In this document: piece after piece, positions 36,301 to 45,024 of the stretch
Layout: every line of letters begins with the position of its first letter
How positions within the stretch are numbered: position 1 is the stretch's first letter
NCBI RefSeq assembly: GCF_003663845.1
Contig: NZ_RCCA01000001.1
Coordinates: forward strand, 2,790,001-2,854,000
DNA: 64,000 nt
Reading direction: 5' to 3'
Source: Chryseobacterium sp. 7
Lineage (GTDB): Bacteria > Bacteroidota > Bacteroidia > Flavobacteriales > Weeksellaceae
The notes under the pieces: generated by a model
What the model was told of the DNA's origin: nothing
The model's input: only the letters and a program-made list of their open reading frames with translations
The model's database searches: none
Translations under genes and position numbers: made by a program

Positions 36301-36482
36301 ATATTCCAAACGGAGCAGTAGCCCTTGAATCTAAAACAAAAGGATTCGTCATCACACGTACTCAGAGTTCAATGATTACCAATCCTGTAGAGGGCATGCT
36401 TATCTACGATACCGTGGATAACTGCATAAAGCTTTACAACGGAACCACCTGGAACTGTGTAGTAAGAAGCTGTAATGAATAG
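33387..36482 (+). CDS. Large surface adhesin-like protein, copy 1 (GTG start)
   Basis: A 1031-aa exported protein starting at GTG 33387, with a signal peptide (1-23). Residues ~25-265 form a LamG/concanavalin-like unit beginning 'APGGVTGGLKYWYDAG'; ~265-440 match the DUF8202-type region ('INSDATVVWNSSTNTAFNNN', 'FTVVGKTG'). A second beta module follows (~445-655), then two DUF11-like repeats (~660-935), and a C-terminal segment with 'KIGITIQAKQNGWPENIPNG' and 'EGMLIYDTVDNCIKLYNG' ending 'CVVRSCNE'. The last ~80 residues are nearly identical in the copy-2 protein. No classic T9SS sorting domain is seen. Surface adhesion or matrix role is inferred. Confidence 0.75.
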   Translation: MKKNNILTGIFLIMNVFMLTKAQAPGGVTGGLKYWYDAGVTATLTNWTDRASGFTLNQSESGTVLLSSGDTNSNYNPFYTFNATDAVHFTGVVDQTVLGRLHTTFAVGAKSGNTNAIYNHIFRFANIPTSGAAHSFGLGIDNTFSPIGDYVTLHYIDAAVPNVQNTSVSPVLNKMILMGAQASSIVSGNNKQVGYNGNFATFSGAISDGSLYPNLQVGGGIYGFAGRTPEIAYYNVSLSTQDRDKVDSYFAIKYGITLVQPQNYINSDATVVWNSSTNTAFNNNIFGIGRDIAGALDQKISHSINDNSILTASTINDFTSPNSIVTRTSLADKGFIMFGDNNINTGTTPVSCPALESGTERINKTWLVQETGTVGAAYIQVDISSYSVNSEIALYVADDSGFTTNTAFVPPVSVSGGKATFYYNFKNGQYFTVVGKTGPVTCQTCNGGKQTLQNAQAWFNGGTTGMNNNTLANVPLAGTAPTSGALSADISVTYPSGVEWIPTFFPRMFGTWTQLSRYDDLDGAAGKVSYTVNLKDVSGSKAAKASFQVAGITRLAGQAAVVKIIGYCGTTQVAPKLNYAYNATPELNALLRRYTIDNSTGTAIGTEPFLDFLDFATVNVDFEKPVEKIVIEWTINREQVFNKVDFLYIGDMSFVCVNPIEPNADNVNLIASYVESQLPTCEEGTLKVNIKNNNCIPKTININNVLPAGLQYVADSYVGLGAETPAYSGQNFSLNNLTVPSGNSYIYIKVKPSGAGTYATYFNYTVNGGINSPNPYRSDDDSGTTGFQDTSITFTPSTVITKPTVTKSVDRCFGTSSTELEYTVNITNNDANPITNVEFMDNLDAAQTYVAGSLVQSNFTANGTATFTGGLLYITGISIAPGQTAVVKFKVDTNNSATMAYTDTNGSKYLNNQATVSVDPQSQCGAANSVASNLLKILACTFCTKDPNTSPADTITKIGITIQAKQNGWPENIPNGAVALESKTKGFVITRTQSSMITNPVEGMLIYDTVDNCIKLYNGTTWNCVVRSCNE

Positions 36483-36502
36483 TAATTTTTAATAAATCAA
36501 AA

Positions 36503-37003
36503 ATGAAAAAAGTAATCATATTAGCGCTTGTTTTGGCCGGCCTTTCTTCCCTGAAATCCCAGGTGGGCATGGGTAAGGCTTCTGTAGACGGAGATGCTAT
36601 TCTGGATTTCCCTCTATCTAACACAGGTATTATTCTCCCGATTGTAGAAACGCTTCCAACAGGAGCTGCGGCAACCAACGGAACATTTTTACTGGATAAA
36701 AATGATATTACGATAAAAATGCGCCAGAATAATTTGTGGGTACCTTTATCAGATTCCGGCAACCTTACTGGTACAATGCCTAATACTTCAGCTGAACAGG
36801 GAGGCGGTATTATTATTGGTGCCGCAAGCTCACCCGCTCAGGGAGTACTTGTATTGGAAGCTAATAATAAAGCATTAGTTTTACCCAAAGTGAATGATCC
36901 TGTAGCCAACATGAAAAGTCCGGTGGCAGGAACTATGTGTTATGACACCGTAAGTAAAACAATGGCTGTATTTGACGGATTGAAGTGGAGTTTTTGGAAA
37001 TAA
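36503..37003 (+). CDS. 166-aa secreted protein, third gene of operon copy 1
   Basis: A signal peptide (1-19) is followed by 'QVGMGKASVDGDAILDFPLS', 'GIILPIVETLPTGAAA' and the terminal 'GTMCYDTVSKTMAVFDGLKW' module, which matches the end of the adhesin encoded 20 nt upstream ('GMLIYDTVDNCIKLYNG'). It is paralogous along its whole length to 42130-42630. The shared terminal module suggests that adhesin and small protein are exported or assembled together. A strong terminator follows. Function unknown. Confidence 0.78.
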   Translation: MKKVIILALVLAGLSSLKSQVGMGKASVDGDAILDFPLSNTGIILPIVETLPTGAAATNGTFLLDKNDITIKMRQNNLWVPLSDSGNLTGTMPNTSAEQGGGIIIGAASSPAQGVLVLEANNKALVLPKVNDPVANMKSPVAGTMCYDTVSKTMAVFDGLKWSFWK

Positions 37004-37028
37004 AAAGCTCATGAGATTATAGTTGTGG

Positions 37029-37058
37029 ATCCCGGCACCAAAGGTGCCGGGATTTTTA
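37029..37058 (+). terminator. Terminator of adhesin operon copy 1
   Basis: Perfect 11-bp GC-rich stem ATCCCGGCACC/GGTGCCGGGAT (37029-37039 with 37043-37053), loop AAA, T5 tail. The core CCGGCACC/GGTGCCGG recurs in the copy-2 terminator. The gap 37059-37468 is AT-rich with no other recognisable feature. Confidence 0.9.
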
Positions 37059-37468
37059 TTTCCATGACAAAATCATTTTCTGATCACTACGAATAGCTCC
37101 ACTTTATTCAAGTGATTAATGTATTTATTGACAGGTAATTTATTCAGCTATATATTGGTACCCTTCTTAGTAAATACAACATCAGGAAAATTTAACAGCT
37201 TTTTTCAAATTAATTTATATAAAATATTGATTATCACTACATTGATACATATAAGCCAAATTTAAAATTACACTTAAGCTCTTTTTTTTTGATTGCTTAT
37301 AACTGCTAATTTCGCTGAAGGAAAATTTTAAACCTCAAAGCATTGAATATCTAAAAGTTATAGACGTTAGATTCATAGATCCGGAACAAAAAAATAATCC
37401 TTCCATATCCCTCCTTTAGAATAGAATTTATTGAGCCTAGTTTTTGGGCTTAAAATATTAAGAACACA

Positions 37469-38056
37469 TTGATGAAACCCTTACAACAGCAGAAGTCCAT
37501 TTTGTCCTTTTATAAAAGGGCTTCCATGCTGTTGTTTCTCTTTTTCTTTATTTCTAAAATTAATGCACAGAAGCTTTATTACCAGGAAGGTACTGAAATT
37601 ACCATCCGTGAAAATACAATAGTATATGTCACTGATTCAGGTATAGTAAATGAGCAAAGATTAAAAAACTTTAAAGAAGATCACATTGTTTCAAATAAAA
37701 CGGAAAACGTTGCATGTAATAAAAAATCTAAACCTCTTCCGAAAAAGATAAAAAATTCATGGGCTGCTAATATTTCTGAAAAAAAGATAAAAACAGAGCC
37801 TAAATCTGAACCTATTCAATTCATAACACCTTCTCCCGATAATTTCTTTTTGAATTATCAGAAAGGAGAAGCAATCTCTGCTTCGGTAACTTTCCATGAT
37901 CACCCAATCTATTCAATTAGTAATAAAATATTTAAACTTCCATACGGATATTTAAATAATGATAACAATAAAATAATCCGAAAGAATTTTTTCTTTTGTA
38001 AAGATTCTTATTTATTTCAATATAAAACACGTCCCCCACCTTTTGAACTGATTTAA
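37469..38056 (+). CDS. Small secreted protein, first gene of adhesin operon copy 2
   Basis: A 195-aa paralogue of 32772-33344. It keeps the N-terminus MKPLQQQ, the signal peptide, the mature start 'KLYYQEGTEITIRENTIVYV', a lysine-rich middle and the ending 'YLFQYKTRPPPFELI'. The middle is the most diverged part. It lies 39 nt before the 1337-aa adhesin gene. The conserved ends suggest that they contact a common partner, while the middle varies (inference). Confidence 0.72.
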   Translation: MMKPLQQQKSILSFYKRASMLLFLFFFISKINAQKLYYQEGTEITIRENTIVYVTDSGIVNEQRLKNFKEDHIVSNKTENVACNKKSKPLPKKIKNSWAANISEKKIKTEPKSEPIQFITPSPDNFFLNYQKGEAISASVTFHDHPIYSISNKIFKLPYGYLNNDNNKIIRKNFFFCKDSYLFQYKTRPPPFELI

Positions 38057-38095
38057 AACGAACATGTATTAAAATTAAATTCAAAATAACTTAAG

Positions 38096-41000
38096 GTGAA
38101 AAAAAATAATATCTTAATGGGTATATTGTTAACGGCCAGTATATCCATTTTCACAAACGCTCAAACCCCAGGTGGAATTACACCTCAACTATGGTATAAA
38201 GCTGATGCAGGGGTTAATTCTTCGTCAGGAACCGTAAATCAATGGAATAACAGTGCTTCTCCGGGAACTTATGATCTTATTCAACAGGGAACTACTACTT
38301 TGCCTGCTTATAATACCAGTCAGATTAACTTCAATCCTTCGGTAAGATTTGATGGTGTAGATGACCGCTTAGCAGCAGCAAATGTTCCACAAAATGTAAC
38401 AGTAAGTTCAGCAACTCCTTATCAGTCATCACAATATATAATATACAGACAGGTAGGAAGTACTTTAAATCCCTTATACAATCATTCTAATGGTTTTGGA
38501 GGAACATGGAATGTCGGCGGAAATTCCAATGCGGGTATGCTTATTACAAACCGTAGTGTAGGTACCACAGCTCCTGTAGTCAATGAAATCAGATTACAAT
38601 CAGCAAATGGAACCTCAAATTCAATAAACGTCTATGTGAATGGCCAATTCAAATCATCTACCTTCTCAAATGGGAATGCTACAGTTGCCGCAGGCACACA
38701 GTCTTTCTGGGTAGGAGGTCAGGGACTTAATAATTTTGTGAATGCCGATATCGCTGAAATCGTGATTTACAATACAACAAAGACCTTGGAACGTCCTCAG
38801 ATAGAAAGCTATCTTTCTCTGAAATATGGAATTACAAAATCCGGTGATTATATTGCTTCTGACGGAACTACAACCTTTTGGAGTTCCACAACAAACAGTG
38901 CATATAGCAACAATATAGCAGGTATTGCAAGAGATGATAATTCGGCTTTGTATCAAAAGCAGTCGATGAGTGTTAATTCCGGGCAGCAGCTTTTGATAGG
39001 GCTTACAGGAATGGCCAATACCAATACCGCCAATACCGGAACATTAACAAACATGCAGTCACTGGTCGTTGGAGATAACGGACTGGCCAAAGCACCTACA
39101 ACATTTGTTACCAACATTCCGGGGGTTAATTCTATTTTCGGCTCTGTCTGGAAAGTTCAGAACACAGGTTCTGTAGGAACGGTAAGAATAATGTGGCCGC
39201 AAGGACTGAATAATTTAAAATTGGTTCAGAACAGCTCAGACCCTACTTTTGCTTCAGGAAATACAATAACTGATATGTCGGCTAATACGCAGACCATCAA
39301 CGGGGTTGTTTACAACTATGCGGATGTTTCGCTGGCAGACGGACAGTTTTTTACCCTGGCTGCTTTTGTACAGGCTCCGGGAGGGGTTTTGTCAGGCCTT
39401 AGGCTTTGGCTCAAATCAGATTTGGGAGTAACAACTTCAGGAACTGCTGTTACAAACTGGAATAACCAGTCTGTAGCTGGATTGTCTGCAACACAAGCAA
39501 CTGCAGCAAAACAACCTGGTTTTGTGAGTAACTATATGAACTTTAATCCGGGGATTAATTTTGCTAACAACCAGGAAATGGCTCTTCCTAATGGAAGTTC
39601 TACCATATTTGGAACAACTAATCCAATTACATCTTTTTACTTAGGAAACTCTACCAGTACAACCGGCAGCCGAACCGTATTGGAAATGCATACATCCAGT
39701 GGTGATAACCCTACTTTTGAATGGAGGGGAACTTCATTTGGAATGGACCTTGATGGAACTTCATTCCAGGATAATGGTTATCATGCCTCTAAAACTGTTG
39801 CAGCCAACACTCCTTATATTATATCATCAGGATTTAATAATCTGAATGCAGGCGGCCAGATATTCAATATGTTTAACGGTGCTTTCCAGAATATAAGAAC
39901 CGGAAACACTAATATATCGGCTATCGGAGCTAATATTTACGTTGGGGGGGCTAACGGTGGAGAATATTTCCAGGGAAGTTTACCTGAAATAATCAGCTAC
40001 AATACCTATGTCAACAATAACACTGATATCCAGAAAATTAACAGTTATCTGGCAGTGAAATATGGAATGACATTAGATCAGACAACGCCTCTGGATTATC
40101 TTAATTCAGCGGGAACAGTGATATGGAATGGAACAACCAATGTTGCATATAACCAGAACATTGCCGGAATTGAAAGAGACGATGCCTCCGCATTGAATCA
40201 GAAACAGTCAATGAGTGTAAATAGCGGCCCGCAGGTTACTATAGGAATTGCAGGGGCACTAGCTAATACAAACTTACTTAATACTAACAGCTTCACTTCC
40301 GACTATAATTCTGTAATGTGGGGTGATAACGGGCTGGCAAAAGCACCTTCAGTAACTATTTCTGGAATAGCCGGGGCTAATTACCGTTTCGCTTCTGTCT
40401 GGAAGGTTCAGAATACAGGCTCTGTAGGAACGGTAAGGGTAATGTGGCCGCAGGGGCTGAATAATTTAAAATTGGTTCAGAACAGCTCAGATCCTACTTT
40501 TGCAGCAGGAAATACAGTGACTGATATGTCTGCCAACACTCAGACTATCAATGGAGTTGTTTATAACTATGCGGATGTTACCCTTACCAATGGTCAGTTT
40601 TTTACTTTTGCAGCTTTTGCACAGGCTCCGGGAGGGGTTATCAGTAACTTACGTGTTTGGATAAAAGCAGATGATAATCCTAACGGAAACACTACTGATA
40701 ACGTAGCTATAAGCACATGGCCCAACAGATCGCCAATTGGTGGAAATTTCTCTGGAGGGGCAGCTTCTCCTAATACCATTGCATTACAAACTACTGGTCC
40801 ATTGTACAGAAACTCTTCAGCAATGAATATCAATTTCAATCCTGTGGCACAATCTACATCTACTTCAGGACTTGGTATGATCAATGCATTTGCAACTGCA
40901 GGAGATGATTATACTATGATTGCCCTGAATAAAAATGCCAATCTTGGAGGATTTAGAAATATGTTCAGTTTCCATGGTGGATCAAGCTTAAACTCAGTAA

Positions 41001-42109
41001 GTGGCTCCGCTGGATGGTTTGGATCGTATATCAATACACCTATTGCATGGCCAAGTGCCGCAGGAACTGCTGCATATACCGTAAATATTCCTGCAGTTAC
41101 TACATTTTCAGCTACGGGAGCGGGAACTATTGCTTACCAGGTAAACAGTGTATCAAAAGGCAGCGGCGGTACCCTTGCAAAAAGCGGAACCAATTTAGTA
41201 ATAGGAGTAGATGCTGATGGCGGACCTGACGATGGTGTAGATATTATCATGCCTGAAAACATTATGTATAATTCTGTACTGAATGCTGCAGATTACAACA
41301 AGGTAGTATCCTATGTAGCTATTAAATACGGTGTAACGTTAGGTGCATTTGCTTCTCCGGTGAACTATACCAGTACTAACAGTACAACGGTATGGTCTAC
41401 GGCTGCAAGCACCTACCAAAATAACGTAATAGGTATTGCAAGAGATGATATAGAAACTTTACATCAGAGAATTGCAAAATCACAGGATGCAACGGCAGAT
41501 ATTATTACTATAAGTACCAATAATGATTTTACAAGTGCCAATACAAGTGCAGCCCATTCTGATATTACAAATGATCAGTTTTATTTTATGACCGGGAATA
41601 ACGGTGCTGCAACTACATACAATGCGCAAAACCTAATGCTGCGCAGATGGAAAGTACAGTCTACAGGTACGGCACAGAATCTATATATTAAGACTTCTGA
41701 CAGCCAGGCAACCAATCTTGTGTATGCAGATGATGCTGCAATGACTATCAATGTTGTAAATATTAGTCTTACAGGTGGTTCCACTCCTGCTATTCAGATT
41801 CCGAATGGTAAATTTTTCACGTTTGCGAAATTTACTTACTGTACACACGCGCCTAATAACTCCCCTTCTAATATGATTACCAAAATCGGGATTACGACTC
41901 AGTCTAAACAAAACGGATGGCCTGAAGGTATTCCTAACGGAGCTGTTGCTCTGGAATCGAAAAGTAAAGGTTTTGTTATTACGCGTACGCAAAGTTCATC
42001 TATTGCAAACCCTGTAGAAGGAATGCTTATTTATGATACAGTAAGCAAGTGTATGAAGCTTTATAACGGAACCAGCTGGAACTGTGTAGTAAGAAGCTGT
42101 AACCAATAA
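38096..42109 (+). CDS. Large surface adhesin-like protein, copy 2 (GTG start), three LamG-like repeats
   Basis: A 1337-aa exported protein starting at GTG 38096, with a signal peptide (1-22). Three successive ~400-aa units start at about residues 24 ('TPGGITPQLWYKADAG'), 426 ('APGGVLSGLRLWLKSDLG') and 843 ('APGGVISNLRVWIKADD'), each made of a LamG-like half and a 'LKYGIT...IAGIARDD...VGDNGLAKAP' half. Units 1 and 2 share ~240 bp nearly identical at DNA level (see repeat features). The C-terminus (~1255-1337) matches copy 1: 'KIGITTQSKQNGWPEGIPNG', 'EGMLIYDTVSKCMKLYNG', 'CVVRSCNQ'. It lacks the DUF11 repeats of copy 1. Surface role inferred. Confidence 0.76.
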   Translation: MKKNNILMGILLTASISIFTNAQTPGGITPQLWYKADAGVNSSSGTVNQWNNSASPGTYDLIQQGTTTLPAYNTSQINFNPSVRFDGVDDRLAAANVPQNVTVSSATPYQSSQYIIYRQVGSTLNPLYNHSNGFGGTWNVGGNSNAGMLITNRSVGTTAPVVNEIRLQSANGTSNSINVYVNGQFKSSTFSNGNATVAAGTQSFWVGGQGLNNFVNADIAEIVIYNTTKTLERPQIESYLSLKYGITKSGDYIASDGTTTFWSSTTNSAYSNNIAGIARDDNSALYQKQSMSVNSGQQLLIGLTGMANTNTANTGTLTNMQSLVVGDNGLAKAPTTFVTNIPGVNSIFGSVWKVQNTGSVGTVRIMWPQGLNNLKLVQNSSDPTFASGNTITDMSANTQTINGVVYNYADVSLADGQFFTLAAFVQAPGGVLSGLRLWLKSDLGVTTSGTAVTNWNNQSVAGLSATQATAAKQPGFVSNYMNFNPGINFANNQEMALPNGSSTIFGTTNPITSFYLGNSTSTTGSRTVLEMHTSSGDNPTFEWRGTSFGMDLDGTSFQDNGYHASKTVAANTPYIISSGFNNLNAGGQIFNMFNGAFQNIRTGNTNISAIGANIYVGGANGGEYFQGSLPEIISYNTYVNNNTDIQKINSYLAVKYGMTLDQTTPLDYLNSAGTVIWNGTTNVAYNQNIAGIERDDASALNQKQSMSVNSGPQVTIGIAGALANTNLLNTNSFTSDYNSVMWGDNGLAKAPSVTISGIAGANYRFASVWKVQNTGSVGTVRVMWPQGLNNLKLVQNSSDPTFAAGNTVTDMSANTQTINGVVYNYADVTLTNGQFFTFAAFAQAPGGVISNLRVWIKADDNPNGNTTDNVAISTWPNRSPIGGNFSGGAASPNTIALQTTGPLYRNSSAMNINFNPVAQSTSTSGLGMINAFATAGDDYTMIALNKNANLGGFRNMFSFHGGSSLNSVSGSAGWFGSYINTPIAWPSAAGTAAYTVNIPAVTTFSATGAGTIAYQVNSVSKGSGGTLAKSGTNLVIGVDADGGPDDGVDIIMPENIMYNSVLNAADYNKVVSYVAIKYGVTLGAFASPVNYTSTNSTTVWSTAASTYQNNVIGIARDDIETLHQRIAKSQDATADIITISTNNDFTSANTSAAHSDITNDQFYFMTGNNGAATTYNAQNLMLRRWKVQSTGTAQNLYIKTSDSQATNLVYADDAAMTINVVNISLTGGSTPAIQIPNGKFFTFAKFTYCTHAPNNSPSNMITKIGITTQSKQNGWPEGIPNGAVALESKSKGFVITRTQSSSIANPVEGMLIYDTVSKCMKLYNGTSWNCVVRSCNQ
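39147..39386 (+). repeat. Internal near-identical repeat, unit 1
   Basis: About 240 bp inside the 1337-aa gene that recurs 1251 bp downstream (exactly 417 codons) at 40398-40637 with few differences, including the 'VQNTGSVGTVR' and 'MWPQGLNNLKLVQNSSDP' coding blocks. Confidence 0.8.
40398..40637 (+). repeat. Internal near-identical repeat, unit 2
   Basis: Second copy of the 39147-39386 segment, in frame. High DNA identity compared with the diverged flanking parts of the same units points to recent duplication or gene conversion. Confidence 0.8.
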
Positions 42110-42129
42110 TAATTTTTAATGAATCAAAA

Positions 42130-42630
42130 ATGAAAAAACCAATCATATTAACCCTTATTTTTGCCGGCCTTTCCTCCCTGAATGCACAGGTGGGCATGGG
42201 CAAAGCTTCTGTAGACGGAGATGCTATTTTGGATTTCCCTGTTTCTACAACCGGAATTATTCTTCCTATAGTAGAAGCTCTTCCTACGGGTGCAGCGGCT
42301 ACCGACGGGACGTTTCTTCTGGATAAAACCGATCTTACAATAAAAATGCGACAGAATAATTTATGGGTACCACTATCTGATCCTGGAAGCCTTACAGGAA
42401 CAATGCCCAATACTTCTGCAGAAACCGGAGGTGGAGTAATTATAGGAGCGGCAAGTTCTCCTGCACAGGGAGTTCTGGTTCTGGAATCTACCACCAAAGC
42501 TTTGGTTTTACCTAAAGTGAGTGATCCGGTAAACAATATGAAAAGTCCGGTGGCAGGAACTATCTGTTATGACACTGTAAGCAAAACAATAGCAGTCTTT
42601 GACGGAATTAACTGGAGTTTCTGGAAATAG
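42130..42630 (+). CDS. 166-aa secreted protein, third gene of operon copy 2
   Basis: Full-length paralogue of 36503-37003 with the same length: signal peptide (1-19), 'QVGMGKASVDGDAILDFPVS', 'TIKMRQNNLWVPLSDPGSLT' and terminal 'GTICYDTVSKTIAVFDGINW'. Many substitutions are at third codon positions, so both copies appear to be under protein-level selection. It lies 20 nt after the adhesin stop and is followed by a terminator. Function unknown. Confidence 0.78.
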   Translation: MKKPIILTLIFAGLSSLNAQVGMGKASVDGDAILDFPVSTTGIILPIVEALPTGAAATDGTFLLDKTDLTIKMRQNNLWVPLSDPGSLTGTMPNTSAETGGGVIIGAASSPAQGVLVLESTTKALVLPKVSDPVNNMKSPVAGTICYDTVSKTIAVFDGINWSFWK

Positions 42631-42654
42631 AAACTTTTGATATCATGATGATGG

Positions 42655-42684
42655 AGTCCGGCACCTTTGGTGCCGGACTTTTTT
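42655..42684 (+). terminator. Terminator of adhesin operon copy 2
   Basis: Perfect 11-bp stem AGTCCGGCACC/GGTGCCGGACT (42655-42665 with 42669-42679), loop TTT, T6 tail. It is homologous in core to the terminator at 37029. Confidence 0.9.
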
Positions 42685-42748
42685 ATGATGAATTCATTTT
42701 TTAAATTCAAGCCATTAAAATAGCAATAACCTGGAGTCTTATATACTT

Positions 42749-43798
42749 TTACTCTTCAATGTTTAAATTGGACAGATATTCTGAAGGAGTAACGCCTTCA
42801 ATCTGTTTAAATACCCTATTAAATGTGGATTGATTGGAAAATCCTGATTCTGTGTAGATATACATAAGCGTGACTTTGCTGATATCATTCTCCTGAAGCA
42901 GCTTCTTCACGTTTTCTATTCTGCAGGTATTAAGATAATGACTGAAATTTGAGAATCCGTTTAATTTAATGGCCTTGGATATGTACAGATTATTGGATTT
43001 CAAAATATTAGACAATTGAGAGATGGTAAAACCTACATCTTTATAATAGCCTTGGTATTCTACAATATCCTGTATTTCATTAAACAGGAGGTTATATTTT
43101 TCTGTATTTTCAAGGTTGGGATAAGCTACTTTATCTTTTTCGGTGAAGGCTTCTTCTTCGGATATATTAAGATTCTCCTCTTTTTCGGGAAACCCTATTT
43201 TAGTCAAAATATTTGCTTCAATTTCAGCTTTCCTTATCTTTTCATTATAATAAAGCAAAAGACCAAATACAGCTATATTGGAGACTCCTACAAAAGTATC
43301 TGAGGCTACCATCACTTTCACATCATTCAAAATAAAATAATCAAATACAAAGAAGCGGGTGAGGATACTTACAGCCACAATGATCAGTAAAATATATAAG
43401 GTATAAATGTATATATACTTTTTCCCGAGAAAAATGTGAGCACCAAGGGGTACAGGGAGAAGCCACATGGCTGTGGCAGCAGAAAATTTCCAGAAATCCA
43501 GCATGATAAACCCGGCAAATAAAGGAGCATAAGAAATATAGAGATGCACCAACACTTTAATATTATAACTTTTCCGGATTATCATAAAGGAATAAAACAT
43601 GGTAACACAATAGGCCAGCATACATCCCGCAAAAAAAGCATCTTTTATAATAAAATAGAATACAACAGAATAAGCCAGCAATATGCCGGACATGAGATAA
43701 ACATATTGCGAAATAAGTTTTCTCTTAAGATCATCTACAGATTGATCTCTGAATTCTTTATCATCTGTCATTCTAGTGTATTTCAAAAAATAGCTCAC
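42749..43798 (-). CDS. Membrane-anchored AraC-family regulator
   Basis: A 349-aa protein with about six transmembrane helices (~30-195), a charged linker and a C-terminal AraC domain (~245-345): 'FTISQLSNILKSNNLYISKA' and 'VTLMYIYTESGFSNQSTFNR', ending 'FKQIEGVTPSEYLSNLNIEE'. A start at M10 (MTDDKEF) is also possible. It is convergent with adhesin operon copy 2, so it is a candidate regulator of the adhesin locus or of the secreted-protein cluster to its right; this is inference from position. The gap 43799-44234 is AT-rich with no other recognised feature. Confidence 0.82.
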   Translation of the reverse strand: MSYFLKYTRMTDDKEFRDQSVDDLKRKLISQYVYLMSGILLAYSVVFYFIIKDAFFAGCMLAYCVTMFYSFMIIRKSYNIKVLVHLYISYAPLFAGFIMLDFWKFSAATAMWLLPVPLGAHIFLGKKYIYIYTLYILLIIVAVSILTRFFVFDYFILNDVKVMVASDTFVGVSNIAVFGLLLYYNEKIRKAEIEANILTKIGFPEKEENLNISEEEAFTEKDKVAYPNLENTEKYNLLFNEIQDIVEYQGYYKDVGFTISQLSNILKSNNLYISKAIKLNGFSNFSHYLNTCRIENVKKLLQENDISKVTLMYIYTESGFSNQSTFNRVFKQIEGVTPSEYLSNLNIEE

Positions 43799-44234
43799 GC
43801 AAAATATTAGATATCAAATCATTATAAAATTAAATGAATTTAAAAATTCAATTGAAGCATTCAATTTTTGATTGTTTTTATCTCTTAATTTTGCTAAAGT
43901 AAGTTACAAATTTAATAATATATGATTACATTCAAAATGATGGATAATATAAATCAATTTTCAAATTATCATATATAAATCATTATACAAATATAAATGT
44001 TGATTATTTAACTCAAATATTACACAAAACCAACATTTAAATCAACCAATATCATATTTAGCGAAAAATACGAAAAAAACGAATTATAGATAATTTAACA
44101 AACGATCAAGTTGGTTTATGTCTATGCTTTTCTAAACACACAAAGGATTAAAAAAATTAAAATTTATGATAAAAAAACATTATTTCGAGACTCGCAATTA
44201 CTTTGTTACACCCCCATTTCAAATCCCTGCTTAG

Positions 44235-44660
44235 ATGAAGTTCAAGAATATACACATTGGTTCAATGATCGACAAGCGGGTAAAGGAATGTGAAACTCCC
44301 ATGCCCAGAATCTGCAAATTTTTCAACTGTACGGAAGAGGACATTTCGGAAATGTATGCTTCTAAAAGTCTGGATACTGAAATTCTCCTGAAATGGAGTA
44401 AAATTTTGGAATATGATTTCTTCAGATTCTATTCTCAAAACCTGATTTTCTATTCTCCCGCATCACCTGCTGTAAAAAACAAAAAAGATAAATCAAACTC
44501 AGAGATGCCATATTTCCGGAAGAATATTTATACCAAAGAGGTTATCAATTTTATGCTGGAAATGATTGAATCCGGGAAGAAAACCAAAAGCCAGGTGATC
44601 AGTGAATATAATATTCCTAAAACTACTTTATACAAATGGATAGAAAAAAACAAAAAATAG
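44235..44660 (+). CDS. Two-domain HTH protein, first of an overlapping pair
   Basis: A 141-aa protein. The N-terminal half ('IHIGSMIDKRVKECE', 'ICKFFNCTEEDISEMYASKS', 'LLKWSKILEYDFFRFYSQNL') resembles the helical domain of small flavobacterial HTH regulators; the C-terminal half ('YTKEVINFMLEMIESGKKTK', 'NIPKTTLYKWI') is a transposase-like HTH. No catalytic transposase domain exists. I recall similar pairs in Chryseobacterium genomes, sometimes labelled 'transposase'. The next gene overlaps it by 25 nt. Probably a DNA-binding regulator of the secreted-protein operon just downstream (inference). Confidence 0.7.
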   Translation: MKFKNIHIGSMIDKRVKECETPMPRICKFFNCTEEDISEMYASKSLDTEILLKWSKILEYDFFRFYSQNLIFYSPASPAVKNKKDKSNSEMPYFRKNIYTKEVINFMLEMIESGKKTKSQVISEYNIPKTTLYKWIEKNKK

Positions 44661-44971
44661 AGCAGCCTTACTATAAAAAGATCTATACGGATATTCTCAT
44701 CGCGAAGTTCCCGGAAAAACTTGATGAATGTAAATCTATACTCTCGAAAGAAAAACTGGGGGTTTTGGATATTATTCAACTCAATCAGAGGATTTTCGGA
44801 TCTGAAGAAATCTCTTCAGAAAACCAACGTCTGCGTTCTTATGATGATGAAACCATTATACAGATTTTAGAATATCAGAAAAAATATAAGCTTAATAACA
44901 CCCAGCTGTCTAACCACTATAAACTCAGCAGAAACACCATTACAAAATGGAAAAGCTGCTTCAAAATTTAG
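44636..44971 (+). CDS. Single-HTH protein, second of an overlapping pair
   Basis: A 111-aa protein starting inside the upstream gene (25-nt overlap, different frame), which implies translational coupling. The C-terminal ~45 residues ('YDDETIIQILEYQKKYKLNN', 'YKLSRNTITKWKSCF') are a HTH related to the C-terminal HTH of the upstream protein. The N-terminus is basic and helical. No catalytic residues. The two products may form a heteromeric DNA-binding complex; this is inference. Confidence 0.68.
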   Translation: MDRKKQKIEQPYYKKIYTDILIAKFPEKLDECKSILSKEKLGVLDIIQLNQRIFGSEEISSENQRLRSYDDETIIQILEYQKKYKLNNTQLSNHYKLSRNTITKWKSCFKI

Positions 44972-45024
44972 TTTCAGCTTACTAGTTTCCATGCAAACAA
45001 TATCTTACATTTAACACAACATTA

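Noticed and set aside
44235..44971. HTH pair as an IS3-type transposase OrfA/OrfB
   Set aside because: The second product is only 111 aa with another HTH and no DDE domain, and no terminal inverted repeats were found.
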